Counted from the stretch's first letter, positions 46,180 to 57,248 are shown. The stretch is 64,000 nt of DNA from Variovorax ginsengisoli (GCF_030486595.1 NZ_JAUJZH010000001.1:124001-188000); one strand, 5' to 3'. The notes: generated by a model from the sequence alone, not told the origin. Translations and numbers: made by a program.

Positions 46180-47610
46180 CACCGCGCCCGAGATCCGGGT
46201 CTGGGCCTGGGTCTCGTCGGCGTCATGCAGGGCGACGCGGAACACGCTGCCGCGCCCCAGCCGCGAACGCACACTGACCGGATGGCCGAGCGCGTGCGAC
46301 AGCCGCGCCACGATCGCCAGCCCGAGGCCGAAGCCGTCCGAGGTGCCGGCATGGTCGGCCACCTTGTAGAACTCCAGGAAGACATCGCGCAGGTGCTCGC
46401 GCGCGATGCCGATGCCGGTGTCCCACACCTCCACCCGCAGGCCGTCGCGGGTCTGCCTCGACGCCAGCAGAATGCCGCCCTCGGCGGTGTACTTGGTGGC
46501 ATTGGCCAGCAGGTTGCCGATCATCCGGCGCACGCGGATCGGATCGGTCAGCACGGTGCCGGGCGTCACGTGCATCCGGAAGGTCAGGCCCTTGGCCTCG
46601 GCCACCGGCCGGTACTGCAGTTCCAGGTCGTGCAGCAGCTGGGCCACGTCGACCCGCTCGATGTGCAGGCGCACCTGGCCCGAATCGATGCGCGCCAGGT
46701 CGAACAGCGAATCGAACAGGGCATTCACGGCGTGCGTGGCTCGCACGATCTTGGGCGCGATGTCGGCCACCAGCTCGGGCTCGTTGCGCAGCCAGTCGGC
46801 GTACAGCGACAGCGCCAGCACGGGCTGCCGCATGTCGTGGGCGGCGCTGGCGAGGAAGCGATTCTTCATGGCCACCGCCGAGACCGCCGCCTGCCGCTGC
46901 TGGGTCAGCGAATTGATCAGGATGTGGTTGTGGAACAGCAGCTCGAAGCTGTTGCGCGCGGTCTCGTGGATGCGCCGGCCGGCCCGCAGCAGCAGCCACC
47001 AGTGCAGCACCGGCAGCATCAGGAAGCCGTAGTGGAAATGCGGCCGCTCGAACTTGAGCTCGATCATGCGCAGGATGATCGCCGCCAGCATCGTGAAGAA
47101 CAGGGTGTTGACGTAGCGCCTGAGCAGCGGCGGGTGCAGCGCCAGCCCGTTGAGCGGGAAGGTGGCGACGCCGGCGACGATCAGCCAGCTCATGAACTGG
47201 TTCACCAGCGGCGTGCGCTCGAAGAAGATCAGGATCGACAGGCCCCAGGCGAAGCCGCTGGCGCTCCAGAGATAGCGGTAGCGCTCGACGAAATACTGCT
47301 GCGCCGCCGAGTCGCGATCGGCGTAGTGGCGGGCATAGAGCTGCTCGCCCCAGATCCGGCAGCCGGTGGCGACGATGCCGATGACCAGCCAGACGATCAG
47401 TTGCCAGGCCGGCACATGGCCCCAGCTCAGGCCCACCATCGCCGGCATCAGCGCCGCCGCCAGCAGGTAGGAGCCGCGCGAGGCCCGCATCAGGCTGCGG
47501 ATCAATTCGCCGCGCACCCACGGTTCCGCCTCGTCGGCGGAAGCCGGTGCCGGTGTGAGGCTGGCGAACGAGGAGTTGCCCAGCCCCGCGAACGACGAAT
47601 TACCGATCAT
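46174..47610 (-). CDS. Sensor histidine kinase
   Basis: The protein has 478 residues. The first about 220 residues hold roughly six membrane segments, followed by a helical linker. The H-box is ASAAHDMRQPVLALSLYADW with His258; the N-box is MIGNLLANATKYT; the G boxes are DTGIGI and GFGLGLAIV. The N-terminus has the odd internal repeat GNSSFAGL/GNSSFASL. The stop codon lies inside the last tandem repeat unit. It probably phosphorylates the convergent NarL-type regulator; the signal is unknown. I chose the ATG at 47610. Confidence 0.9.
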   Translation of the reverse strand: MIGNSSFAGLGNSSFASLTPAPASADEAEPWVRGELIRSLMRASRGSYLLAAALMPAMVGLSWGHVPAWQLIVWLVIGIVATGCRIWGEQLYARHYADRDSAAQQYFVERYRYLWSASGFAWGLSILIFFERTPLVNQFMSWLIVAGVATFPLNGLALHPPLLRRYVNTLFFTMLAAIILRMIELKFERPHFHYGFLMLPVLHWWLLLRAGRRIHETARNSFELLFHNHILINSLTQQRQAAVSAVAMKNRFLASAAHDMRQPVLALSLYADWLRNEPELVADIAPKIVRATHAVNALFDSLFDLARIDSGQVRLHIERVDVAQLLHDLELQYRPVAEAKGLTFRMHVTPGTVLTDPIRVRRMIGNLLANATKYTAEGGILLASRQTRDGLRVEVWDTGIGIAREHLRDVFLEFYKVADHAGTSDGFGLGLAIVARLSHALGHPVSVRSRLGRGSVFRVALHDADETQAQTRISGAVG

Positions 47611-47637
47611 GGCTATCACGCCCTTGTCATCCAGGCC

Positions 47638-47666
47638 AAAAAAAAAGGCCCCTCGCGAGGGGGCCC
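47638..47666 (-). terminator. Rho-independent terminator reading leftward
   Basis: On the minus strand a GGCCCCCTCG/CGAGGGGCC hairpin with a one-base bulge is followed by nine U. It lies about 150 bases after the stop of the oxidoreductase gene and 28 bases before the kinase start. It therefore separates these two same-strand genes. Confidence 0.85.
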
Positions 47667-47818
47667 TGCATGCGGCACATGGGAGCGTGCCGCCTCGTGC
47701 CACACACCCCGGGGTGCGCCAGGCGCTAGCGCTTGATCTTAATTGGCCGGCAGCGTGTCACCGGCCAAAACATGGCCTTGTTCGTCGCGTTCGCACAACG
47801 CACCCGCCATGAAATTGC

Positions 47819-50800
47819 TCACTGGGCGACCACCGCGATGCCCCGGATCTGCCCCGCCTTCGCCTCGACCGCCGGACGCGGATAGCGTTCGGGCGCGAAG
47901 CGGTGCAGCAGCTCGGCCTCGCGGCCGCGCGCCAGGGCGAGGTTGGCCAGCTTCACGTGGCCGTAGCCGCGGATCGCCAGCGGCACGGCCGCGATCTGCG
48001 CCGCCAGCCGCTGGTTGGCGGTCGACAGCCCGGCCGCCAACTCGTCGAGCCGGGACTCGAAGCGCGCGATCAGCTCGCGCTCCAGGCGACGCTCCTCGGT
48101 GTGGCCGAACAGGTCGAAGGCCGTGCCCCGCAGGGCCTTGCCGCGCGCCAGCCACTTCATCGCCGGCAGCATCCAGCCGCCGAGCCGGATCTTGACCGGC
48201 GGCTGGCCGTCCCGGGGCTTCGCGAGGAAGGGCGGCGCCATGTGGAATTCGAGCTTCAGGTCGCCCTCGAACTGTTCGGCGAGCTTCTCGCGGAAGTTGC
48301 CGTCGCTGTACAGGCGGGCCACCTCGTACTCGTCCTTGTAGCTCATCAGCTTGAGCAGGCTCTGCGCCGCATTGCGGGTGACGGGCAGCGAGGCGTCGCC
48401 GCCGGCCAGGGCGGCTTCGCGCTCGCGCAGCGACAGCACCCGGGCCTCGAAGCGCCGGGCCCAGGCCTCGTTCTGGTAGCCCGCCAGATGCCGCATGCCG
48501 CGCGCCACCAGTGTGTCGAGCGATTCATTCTCGGGCACCGCCGCGGGCGCGCCGCGGAGCGCATCGATCGCCCGCGGATCGCCGGCCGCCAGCCGGCCGA
48601 GCGAGAAGGCCATCAGGTTCGACGCCACGGCGACACCGTTGAGTTCGATCGCGCGGGTCAGCGCCTCCAGGCTCAGCGGGATCAGCCCGCATTGCCAGGC
48701 ATAGCCGGCAGCCAGGATGTTCGATGCCAGCGTGTCGCCGAGGAACTCCTCGGCCAGGGTCTGGGCGTCGAAGGTCTGGACCTGGTCGCGACCGGCGACG
48801 AAGCGCATCTTCTCGAGCAGCAGCGCGGTCTTGAGGTCGGCGTCGGGGTTGCGCAGCGACTCGGCCACCGGGATCTCGTGCATGTTCGCAAGGATGCGGG
48901 TGCGGCCGTGGCGCACGGTCTGCAGCGCATCGGCCGAGGCGCCCACCACCACGTCACAGGCCAGGATCGCATCGGCCTGCTGGGTATCGATGCGCACCTG
49001 GTTCAGCCGCTCGGGCGTGTCGGCCAGGCGCACGAAGCTCAGCACCGCGCCGCCCTTCTGGGCGAAGCCCATGAAGTCCAACACGCTGGCCGACTTGCCT
49101 TCGAGGTGCGCGGCCATCGCGATCACCGCGCCCACCGTGACCACGCCGGTACCGCCGACGCCGGTCACCAGCAGGTCGTAGGGGGCGCTCCAGCCGTGGG
49201 CCGCGGGCCGTGGCAGCGCCGCGACGTGCTGCAGGAAGGCGTCCTTGCCGGCCGCCAGGGCGCCGCTCTTCTTGCGCAGCTTGCCGCCGCTGACGCCGAC
49301 GAAGCTCGGGCAAAAGCCCTTGGCGCAGGAATAGTCCTTGTTGCAGCTGGTCTGGTCGATCTTGCGCTTGCGGCCGAGGTCGGTCTCGTGCGGCAGCACC
49401 GCGACGCAGTTGCTCTGCACCGTGCAGTCGCCACAGCCCTCGCACACCGCCTCGTTGATGAAGAGCCGCTTGTCCGGGTCGGCCAGCTCGCCCTTCTTGC
49501 GGCGGCGGCGCTTCTCGGCGGCGCAGGTCTGCTCGTAGATCAGCACCGTGACACCAGGCACTTCGCGCAGGCGGCGCTGCACCGCGTCGAGCTCGGCGCG
49601 GTCGTGGAACTCGGTGCCGGCCGGGAACTTGCCCTTGATGGCGTCGTACTTCTCGATCGCATCGCTGACCACCACCACCTGCTTCACGCCTTCGGATTCG
49701 ACCTGGCGCGCGATCGCATCGACGCTGATGATGCCGTCGACCGGCTGGCCGCCGGTCATCGCGACCGCGTCGTTGAAGAGGATCTTGTAGGTCAGCGTGG
49801 CCTTGGCCGCCACCGCCTGGCGGATCGCGAGATAGCCCGAGTGGTAGTAGGTGCCGTCGCCGAGGTTCTGGAACACGTGCGGCGTGCGCGTGAACATCGA
49901 GTGCGAAACCCAGTCGACGCCCTCGCCGCCCATCTGGATCAGGCCGGCCGTGCTGCGGTCCATCCAGTTGGCCATGAAGTGGCAGCCGATGCCGGCGCGC
50001 GCGGTCGAGCCCTTGGGCACCTTGGTGCTGGTGTTGTGCGGGCAGCCGGCGCAGAAGTAAGGCACCCGCTTGACCGAGTCGCCGTCGTTGCTGAGCAGCT
50101 CGGGCGGCGTGAAGTCGCGCACGTGCTGCAGGTGGTCGCCGAATTCGGCGTGGCCGGGGAAATGGACCGCCAGCCAGTGGGCCACCAGCTCGATCAGCCG
50201 CGAAGGCCGCAGCTCGCCGAGCGCCGACACCAGCGGCCGGCCGTCGCGGTCCAGCTTGCCGATCAGCGCCGGGCGGGCTTCGGGCGGCGCGTTGTAGAAC
50301 AGGTCGCGCAGCTGGGTCTCGACGATCGCGCCCTTCTCCTCGACGATCAGGATCTCGTCCAGGCCCTGCGCGAAGTCCTTGATGCGCGTCTGCTCGATCG
50401 GGAAGCTCAGCCCCACCTTGTAGAGCCGCACGCCGGCGCGCGCCAGGACGTCCGGCGTGATCTCGAGGCGGCGCAGCACCTCCATCAGGTCGTAGTGCGC
50501 CTTGCCGCAGGTCACGATGCCGACCTTGGCTTGTGGGCTCTCGATCACGTGGCGGTCGATGCTGTTGACGCGCGCGAAGGCCGCCACCGCCTCCAGCTTG
50601 TCGGCCAGGCGCGATTCGATGCGCAGCGACGGCAGGTCGGGCCAGCGGTAGTGCAAGCCGTCGTCCGGCGCGCGGTGGCCGGTGGCGGCATGCACCGTGT
50701 CGGCATCGGCCCAGGCGGCGGCGCGGGCGTTGACGAGGTCGAGATCGACCGTGCTGCCGCTCTCGACCACCTCCGACAGCGCCGCCATCCCGACCCAGGC

Positions 50801-51409
50801 GCCCGAATAGCGAGACAGCGCATAGCCGTAGAGCCCGAACTCGAGGTACTCGGCCACCGAGGCCGGCTGCAGCACCGGCATGCTCCAGGCCACGAAGGCA
50901 TGGTCGCTCTGGTGCGGCATCGACGACGAGACGCAACCGTGGTCGTCGCCCGCCACCACCAGGACCCCGCCGTGCGGCGACGAGCCGTAGGCGTTGCCGT
51001 GCTTGAGCGCATCGCCGGCGCGGTCGACGCCCGGGCCCTTGCCGTACCACATCGCGAACACGCCCTCGACCGTGCGCTCGGGGTCGGACTCGACCCGCTG
51101 GGTGCCCAGCACCTGGGTGGCCGCCAGCTCCTCGTTGATCGCCGGCACGAAGCGGATGCCGGCTTCCTCGAAGCCCTTGCCGGCCTTCCAGATCGCCTGG
51201 TCGACCATGCCCAGCGGCGAGCCGCGGTAGCCGCTGATGAAGCCCTGGGTGCCGAGGCCGCGGGCCGCGTCGCGCTGGCGCTGCATCAGCAGGATGCGGA
51301 TCAGCGCCTGGGTGCCGGTCAGGAAGACGGCGCCCGATGTCGCCCACAGGCTGTCGCTCAGCTTGTAGTCGGCGCGCAGGACGTTCGGATCGTGGGGAAG
51401 GCTTTTCAT
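47819..51409 (-). CDS. Indolepyruvate ferredoxin oxidoreductase family protein, fused form
   Basis: The protein has 1196 residues. The N-terminal ThDP-type part has GTQGFISGYRGSPLGMVD; the middle carries a cysteine-rich 4Fe-4S region with VCEGCGDCTVQSNC and CNKDYSCAKGFCPSF. The gamma-type domain (VTGVGGTGVVTVGAVIAMAAHLEG) and a C-terminal domain follow. The family decarboxylates aryl- or branched 2-oxo acids to acyl-CoA, passing electrons to ferredoxin; fused forms occur in aerobic proteobacteria. I chose the ATG at 51409, giving MKSLPHDPNVLRADYKLSD. It diverges from an Lrp gene, its probable regulator. This is the largest gene in the window. Confidence 0.92.
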   Translation of the reverse strand: MKSLPHDPNVLRADYKLSDSLWATSGAVFLTGTQALIRILLMQRQRDAARGLGTQGFISGYRGSPLGMVDQAIWKAGKGFEEAGIRFVPAINEELAATQVLGTQRVESDPERTVEGVFAMWYGKGPGVDRAGDALKHGNAYGSSPHGGVLVVAGDDHGCVSSSMPHQSDHAFVAWSMPVLQPASVAEYLEFGLYGYALSRYSGAWVGMAALSEVVESGSTVDLDLVNARAAAWADADTVHAATGHRAPDDGLHYRWPDLPSLRIESRLADKLEAVAAFARVNSIDRHVIESPQAKVGIVTCGKAHYDLMEVLRRLEITPDVLARAGVRLYKVGLSFPIEQTRIKDFAQGLDEILIVEEKGAIVETQLRDLFYNAPPEARPALIGKLDRDGRPLVSALGELRPSRLIELVAHWLAVHFPGHAEFGDHLQHVRDFTPPELLSNDGDSVKRVPYFCAGCPHNTSTKVPKGSTARAGIGCHFMANWMDRSTAGLIQMGGEGVDWVSHSMFTRTPHVFQNLGDGTYYHSGYLAIRQAVAAKATLTYKILFNDAVAMTGGQPVDGIISVDAIARQVESEGVKQVVVVSDAIEKYDAIKGKFPAGTEFHDRAELDAVQRRLREVPGVTVLIYEQTCAAEKRRRRKKGELADPDKRLFINEAVCEGCGDCTVQSNCVAVLPHETDLGRKRKIDQTSCNKDYSCAKGFCPSFVGVSGGKLRKKSGALAAGKDAFLQHVAALPRPAAHGWSAPYDLLVTGVGGTGVVTVGAVIAMAAHLEGKSASVLDFMGFAQKGGAVLSFVRLADTPERLNQVRIDTQQADAILACDVVVGASADALQTVRHGRTRILANMHEIPVAESLRNPDADLKTALLLEKMRFVAGRDQVQTFDAQTLAEEFLGDTLASNILAAGYAWQCGLIPLSLEALTRAIELNGVAVASNLMAFSLGRLAAGDPRAIDALRGAPAAVPENESLDTLVARGMRHLAGYQNEAWARRFEARVLSLREREAALAGGDASLPVTRNAAQSLLKLMSYKDEYEVARLYSDGNFREKLAEQFEGDLKLEFHMAPPFLAKPRDGQPPVKIRLGGWMLPAMKWLARGKALRGTAFDLFGHTEERRLERELIARFESRLDELAAGLSTANQRLAAQIAAVPLAIRGYGHVKLANLALARGREAELLHRFAPERYPRPAVEAKAGQIRGIAVVAQ

Positions 51410-51475
51410 ATGGCCGAAATTGTTCCATCGCGCGGCGAGTAAGTGCTTCTTCAATACACTATGGAATCCCCCTGA

Positions 51476-51496
51476 TTGGAGGATGAAATTCTCCAA
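51476..51496. promoter_or_regulatory. Inverted repeat at the Lrp gene start
   Basis: TTGGAG (51476-51481) and CTCCAA (51491-51496) are perfect complements around a nine-base AT-rich core. This resembles an Lrp/AsnC-type site. It spans the ATG at 51483, so either the protein starts at 51504 or the site acts by blocking early elongation. Autoregulation is inferred. Confidence 0.4.
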
Positions 51497-52022
51497 ATAC
51501 GCCATGAACGTCGATTCGATTCTTCTTGACGCCCACAGCCTGAAGATCCTTTTCGAGCTGCAGCGCGATGCGCGGCAGACCGTGCAGCAGATCTCGGAGG
51601 CCGTCGGGCTCTCGCCGACACCGTGCTGGAAGCGCATCAAGGACATGGAGGCGGCCGGCGTGATCCGCGGCTACACCGCCTTGATCGACCGCGAGAAGGT
51701 CGGCCTGCACGTGGCGGCGGTGGCCGAAGTCAACCTCGACCGCCACAGCGAATCGCAGGTGCAGCGCTTCGAGGACGCGGTCGCCGCCAGCCCGCAGATC
51801 ACCAGCTGCGTGTCGGCCACCGGTCCGGCGGACTACATCCTGACGGTGCTGGTGCAGGACATGAAGCACTACGAGCGCTTCCTGCACGAGACCCTGTTCA
51901 GCCTGCCGGGCGTGACGCATGTGCGCTCGAGCATCGTGCTGCGGCAGGTGAAGTCGGAGATGGCACTGCCGATCGAGCAGGCGGTGCAGCCGGCCGCGCC
52001 GGCGCGCGGGCGGCGGCGCTGA
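51483..52022 (+). CDS. Lrp/AsnC-family transcriptional regulator
   Basis: The protein has 179 residues. The N-terminal helix-turn-helix is LDAHSLKILFELQRDARQTVQQISEAVGLSPTPCWKRIKD; the C-terminal RAM ligand-binding domain includes ITSCVSATGPADYILTVLV. It is divergent from the indolepyruvate ferredoxin oxidoreductase gene with 73 bases between, the usual arrangement for an amino-acid-responsive regulator and its target. A shorter start at 51504 (MNVDSILLD) is possible. The tail is rich in Pro, Ala and Arg. Confidence 0.9.
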   Translation: MKFSKYAMNVDSILLDAHSLKILFELQRDARQTVQQISEAVGLSPTPCWKRIKDMEAAGVIRGYTALIDREKVGLHVAAVAEVNLDRHSESQVQRFEDAVAASPQITSCVSATGPADYILTVLVQDMKHYERFLHETLFSLPGVTHVRSSIVLRQVKSEMALPIEQAVQPAAPARGRRR

Positions 52023-52104
52023 GGGCGGCGCGTTGTGCCATGCCTGAACAAGTGATACGGTCCGATTCCCGTCCGCTCCCGAGCTTCAAGACAAAGGAAT
52101 TGCC

Positions 52105-52782
52105 GTGGACCAGAAACACCCTCTGCAACCGGGAGAAGCCGCGCCGGCGTTCTCGCTTCCCGCGGCCAATCACGAAGGCCGGGTGTCTCTCGCCGACCTG
52201 CGCGGCCGGCCGTTCCTGATCGGCTTCTTTCGCGGCTTGCACTGCCCGTTCTGCCGGCGCCAGGTGCTGCGGCTCGGCGAGGTCCAGCCGGCGCTGCAGG
52301 CGGCCGGCATCGATACCGTGGCCGTGATCAACACGCCGGTCGAGCGCGCCAGCCTCTATTTCCGATATCGGCCGACGCCGGTCATGCTGCTCAGCGACCC
52401 GGACTGCCTCACCCACCAGGCCTTCGGCGTGCCGCGGGCCGAGTTCCTGCCGGAGGGCAGCACCGACAGCCCCCGGTGGCCCTACCTCGCGAGCATGGCG
52501 GAGTTCGAGGCGGCGCGCATCAACCCGACCGGCGAGCTGCCGGAACCGATGAACCCGATGGCGGCCAACCCGGTACTGAATGCCAAGGACGGCTTCGCCA
52601 TGACCCAAGCCGACGAGGCGATCCTGGCCAGCCACCCGACCCAGCTCGCCGGCCACTTCCTCATCGATGCGCAGGGCATCGTCAGCTGGGTGCAGATCGA
52701 GGCCATGGACGGGCCGAACAGCATCTCCCTCTTCCCGACCGCGGCGGATATCATCGCCGCCACCGGCGGCCTCCGACACTGA
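52105..52782 (+). CDS. Peroxiredoxin-like (AhpC/TSA-type) protein
   Basis: The protein has 225 residues and a thioredoxin-like fold. The N-terminus GEAAPAFSLPAANHEGRVSLADLRGRPFLIGFF leads to Cys47-Pro-Phe-Cys50, a CxxC site rather than the single peroxidatic Cys of most peroxiredoxins. That makes a thiol oxidoreductase role as likely as peroxide reduction. The GTG start at 52105 is chosen because AAAGGA precedes it. No signal peptide is present. It follows the Lrp gene after 82 bases; a functional link is not evident. Confidence 0.85.
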   Translation: MDQKHPLQPGEAAPAFSLPAANHEGRVSLADLRGRPFLIGFFRGLHCPFCRRQVLRLGEVQPALQAAGIDTVAVINTPVERASLYFRYRPTPVMLLSDPDCLTHQAFGVPRAEFLPEGSTDSPRWPYLASMAEFEAARINPTGELPEPMNPMAANPVLNAKDGFAMTQADEAILASHPTQLAGHFLIDAQGIVSWVQIEAMDGPNSISLFPTAADIIAATGGLRH

Positions 52783-52891
52783 GCGGCGCGGTGTTCCTGG
52801 AAGCCCGATCTTGTACAGCTGCACCTCACTGACCCAAGACACCGAGGTACGACGCGCCGTCTGCCTCTGCCATCGCCCTGAACTCCAGGCC

Positions 52892-54262
52892 TTGACCCGC
52901 CGCATCGACGCCGATCTGTCGCGCCGCGGCTTCGTGGCAGGCATGGCGGCCTCCGTGGCCGCGCTCGGCCTTCCGTTCCGCGTCCAGGCCCAGACGCCGG
53001 CGCCAACGAAGGTCCTCTTCACCAACGTGCGCCTGTTCGACGGCAAGTCTTCGACGCTGCGCGACGGCCTGCACCTGCTGGTCGAGGGCAACCGGATCCA
53101 GTCGATCGGCGCCGGCACGCCCGCCGCGCCCGAGGGGGCCCAGACCATCGATGGCCGCGGCCGCGTCCTGATGCCGGGGCTGATCGACGCGCACTGGCAT
53201 TCCCTCTTTGCGGCCCTGCCGCTTCCCGTGCTCCTGCAGGGCAATATCGGCTACATCCACATGGCCGCCGCCGCGGAAGCCCAGCGCACGCTGATGCGGG
53301 GCTTCACGACCGTGCGCGATCTCGGCGGCCCGGCCTTCGCCTTCAAGCAGGCGATCGACGAAGGGCTCACGCCAGGGCCGCGCATCTATCCCTGCGGCGC
53401 CATGATCACCGGCAGCGGTGGCCACGGCGACTTGCGCGGCTTGTCCGATCTCCCGCGCTCGCCGGGCGTCCCGAGCGCCGTCGAGCGCACGGGAGCGGCG
53501 GCCATCGTCGACAGCCCCGACGAGATCCGCCTGCGGGTGCGTGAGCAGCTGACCCAGGGCGCTTCGCAGATCAAGGTCGTGGGCGGCGGCGGCGTCTCGT
53601 CGCCGCGCAGCCCGCTCGACCTGACCACCCTCTCCGAGGCCGAACTGCGCGCCGCCGTCGAGGTCGCGAAAGACTGGAACACCTACGTCGCGGTGCACGC
53701 CTATGCACCCGCCACCGTGCAGCGAGCGGTCATGGCCGGCGCGCAGTGCATCGAGCATGCGCACCTGATGGACGACACCACCGCGCGGATGATGGCCGAC
53801 AAGGGGGTCTGGCTGAGCACCCAGCCCTTTCTCTCCGAGGAAGACACGGGCGCGCTCACGGGCCCCAACAGGGTCGCGGCCCTCCAGGTGTTCGCGGGCA
53901 CCGACAACCTCTACAAGCTGGCGAAAAAGTACAAGCTCAAGACCGCGTTCGGCTCCGACATGCTGTTCGCGCCGGCGCTCGCGAAGCGGCAGGGCACGAT
54001 GCTCACGCACCTGACGCGCTGGTATTCGAACCCGCAGATCCTCTCGATGGCGACGGCCGACAACGCGCAGCTGCTCGCCCTGTCGGGCCCGCGCAATCCC
54101 TATCCGGCCAAGCTGGGCGTGCTCGAGCAGGGCGCCTACGCCGACCTGCTGCTGGTCGACGGCAATCCGCTGGACGACGTGTCGCTGCTGGCCGAGCCCG
54201 ATGCCAGCCTGGTGGTCATCATGAAGGACGGCAAGATCCACAAGAACCTCATCAAGGGGTGA
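52892..54262 (+). CDS. Metal-dependent amidohydrolase, Tat-exported
   Basis: The protein has about 456 residues. The N-terminus has a twin-arginine signal (LSRRGFVAGMAASVAALGLP) ending near VQAQ. The amidohydrolase barrel starts TNVRLFDGKSSTLRDG; metal motifs are LIDAHWHS, a lysine in IKVVGGGG, AVHAYAP, IEHAHLM and FGSDM. The closest functional group is imidazolonepropionase/prolidase-like hydrolases of uncertain substrate. The start is uncertain: no good ATG precedes the Tat motif, so I use the TTG at 52892; the ATG at 52944 would cut into the signal. It is followed after two bases by a membrane protein gene. Confidence 0.82.
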   Translation: MTRRIDADLSRRGFVAGMAASVAALGLPFRVQAQTPAPTKVLFTNVRLFDGKSSTLRDGLHLLVEGNRIQSIGAGTPAAPEGAQTIDGRGRVLMPGLIDAHWHSLFAALPLPVLLQGNIGYIHMAAAAEAQRTLMRGFTTVRDLGGPAFAFKQAIDEGLTPGPRIYPCGAMITGSGGHGDLRGLSDLPRSPGVPSAVERTGAAAIVDSPDEIRLRVREQLTQGASQIKVVGGGGVSSPRSPLDLTTLSEAELRAAVEVAKDWNTYVAVHAYAPATVQRAVMAGAQCIEHAHLMDDTTARMMADKGVWLSTQPFLSEEDTGALTGPNRVAALQVFAGTDNLYKLAKKYKLKTAFGSDMLFAPALAKRQGTMLTHLTRWYSNPQILSMATADNAQLLALSGPRNPYPAKLGVLEQGAYADLLLVDGNPLDDVSLLAEPDASLVVIMKDGKIHKNLIKG

Positions 54263-54264
54263 CG

Positions 54265-55652
<1,388 letters not shown>

Positions 55653-55664
55653 GCCGAAAGGGGC

Positions 55665-56222
55665 TCAGGGCGCGCCGCCCCGCAGCTCGCGCCGTTGCAC
55701 GAAGCGCGACGCCCACTCGGCCACGGGCATGAAGCTCGGGTCGGTGCGCACGACGCTTTCGGTCTGGGCCCAGATCGCCGCGTCATCCTGGTCGAGATCG
55801 AGCGGGTCGCCATGCGGTTGGCTCACGTACCACGGGGTGTCGAGGTAGACCTCGACCGTGTTGTCCTCGGGATCCATGCAGTAGATCGACAGCGCATTGC
55901 CGTGGTTCAGGCCGCGCATCTGCGTGGCGCCGAGCGCCAGCGCGCGGCGGCGCGCTTCGCGCAGGTGGTCCAGCGTCTGCACCTTGAACGAGAGCTGCAT
56001 GACGGTGCTCGGGGCATCGCTGGCGCGGCCGCCAGCCAGCACCAGTTGATGGTGCTGGTCGTGGCGACCACTCAGGAACACGATCTGGAAGCGGAAGGTG
56101 ACGCCCTCGCCGCGATCGGTTTCCTGCATGTCGAACACGCCGGTGTAGAACGCCTTCATCAGGTCGAGGTCGCGGCAGAAGATGCCGCAGTGCGAGAGGT
56201 TGGGAGCGTAGGGCTGCGTCAT
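55665..56222 (-). CDS. VOC-family (glyoxalase/extradiol dioxygenase fold) protein
   Basis: The protein has 185 residues and one VOC domain at about 8-130: LSHCGIFCRDLDLMKAFYTGVFDM at the start and IYCMDPEDNTVEVYLDTPWYV at the end. Metal ligands are likely His11 and the Glu in NTVEVYLD. It resembles the active half of type I extradiol dioxygenases, but could be an isomerase or hydrolase. It is the last gene of a leftward unit with quinone oxidoreductase, DUF1185, Bug and FAH genes, which suggests catabolism of an aromatic or cyclic acid. It ends 12 bases from pip. Confidence 0.85.
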   Translation of the reverse strand: MTQPYAPNLSHCGIFCRDLDLMKAFYTGVFDMQETDRGEGVTFRFQIVFLSGRHDQHHQLVLAGGRASDAPSTVMQLSFKVQTLDHLREARRRALALGATQMRGLNHGNALSIYCMDPEDNTVEVYLDTPWYVSQPHGDPLDLDQDDAAIWAQTESVVRTDPSFMPVAEWASRFVQRRELRGGAP

Positions 56223-56240
56223 GGAGGCCTCCGGGCGCTA

Positions 56241-57248
56241 TCAGGGGACGAGGACCAGCTTGCCGAGCGAGCCGCCGTTGTCGAGCAGTTCATGGGCCCG
56301 GCGAGCCTGCGCCAGCGGCATGCGCGTGGCGCGCGGCGCGCGCACCTGGCCGGAGGCCATCAGTGCGATCGCCTGCGCCATCAGTCCGCGGCGCTGCGCG
56401 ACATCGGCATCGACCGTGTGGATCGAGAAGGTCCGGATCGCCAGGCTCCGGCCCAGCAGCCGGCGCAGTTCGTCGAAGACGTCGCTCGATGGCGGACCCG
56501 CGAGGATGTTGTAGGAGACCGCCATGCCGAACGGCGCCAGGCTGCGCAGGCAGGCGACGAAGAGCGCGCCGCCCACGTGGTCGAAGGCCAGGTCCACGCC
56601 GCGGCCGCCGGTCAGGGCCAGCACGCGCTCGGGCAGCGTCCGCGGGTCGCCGTCGACGATGTCGGAGACGCCGTTGTCCAGTGCGAAGGCACGCTTCTCG
56701 TCCGACGAGGCGGTGCCGATCACGCGCAGCCCCCGCGCGCGCGCCACCTGTGCCAGCGTGGTCGCCACGCCGCCGGCGGCACCCGGCACCAGCACCGCCT
56801 GCGCGGGCAGGTTGCCATTGCTCGCCAGCAGCGCGATCGCCAGCTGGAAGTTGCCCAGGCTGACGGCGGCGTCGAAGCTCACGCTGGCGGGGAGCACGAA
56901 GGGCACCGCCTCCGGCACGCAGATGTACTCGGCATAGCAGCCGCCGCGCTGCGGCAGCTCGCGCGCGCTGACCAGGACGCGCTCGCCGACCGCCAGCCGG
57001 CTCGCGCCTGGCCCCACCGCATCGACCACGCCGGCCAGCTCGTTGCCCGGAATGGCAGGCAGCGGCGGCATCCACTTGTAGGTGCCGTTGCGGATCAGCA
57101 CGTCCGGCCCGCCGGCCCCGACGGCCTCGGCCTTGACCCGAACCTGGCCGGGACCCGGCACGGGCAGCGGCAGCTCGACCAGGGACAAGACCTCGGGGCC
57201 GCCCGTGACCTGCAACTGCACGGCTTTCATGGTGTTCGTCATGCTCAT
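56241..57248 (-). CDS. Zinc-independent quinone oxidoreductase (MDR family)
   Basis: The protein has 335 residues. The N-terminal GroES-like domain has GVVDAVGPGASRLAVGERVLV; the Rossmann domain has VLVPGAAGGVATTLAQVARARGLRVIG. Structural zinc cysteines are absent, as in QOR-type enzymes. It reduces quinones or enones with NADPH. I chose the ATG at 57248, which overlaps the stop of the DUF1185 gene (ATGA). It lies upstream of the VOC gene by 18 bases and is part of the same transcript. Confidence 0.88.
   Translation of the reverse strand: MSMTNTMKAVQLQVTGGPEVLSLVELPLPVPGPGQVRVKAEAVGAGGPDVLIRNGTYKWMPPLPAIPGNELAGVVDAVGPGASRLAVGERVLVSARELPQRGGCYAEYICVPEAVPFVLPASVSFDAAVSLGNFQLAIALLASNGNLPAQAVLVPGAAGGVATTLAQVARARGLRVIGTASSDEKRAFALDNGVSDIVDGDPRTLPERVLALTGGRGVDLAFDHVGGALFVACLRSLAPFGMAVSYNILAGPPSSDVFDELRRLLGRSLAIRTFSIHTVDADVAQRRGLMAQAIALMASGQVRAPRATRMPLAQARRAHELLDNGGSLGKLVLVP

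Noticed and set aside
47903..51442. A 1179-residue open frame on the plus strand
   Set aside because: It is wholly antisense to the ferredoxin oxidoreductase gene and its product is low-complexity, rich in Arg, His, Gly and Ala, as expected for GC-rich shadow frames.
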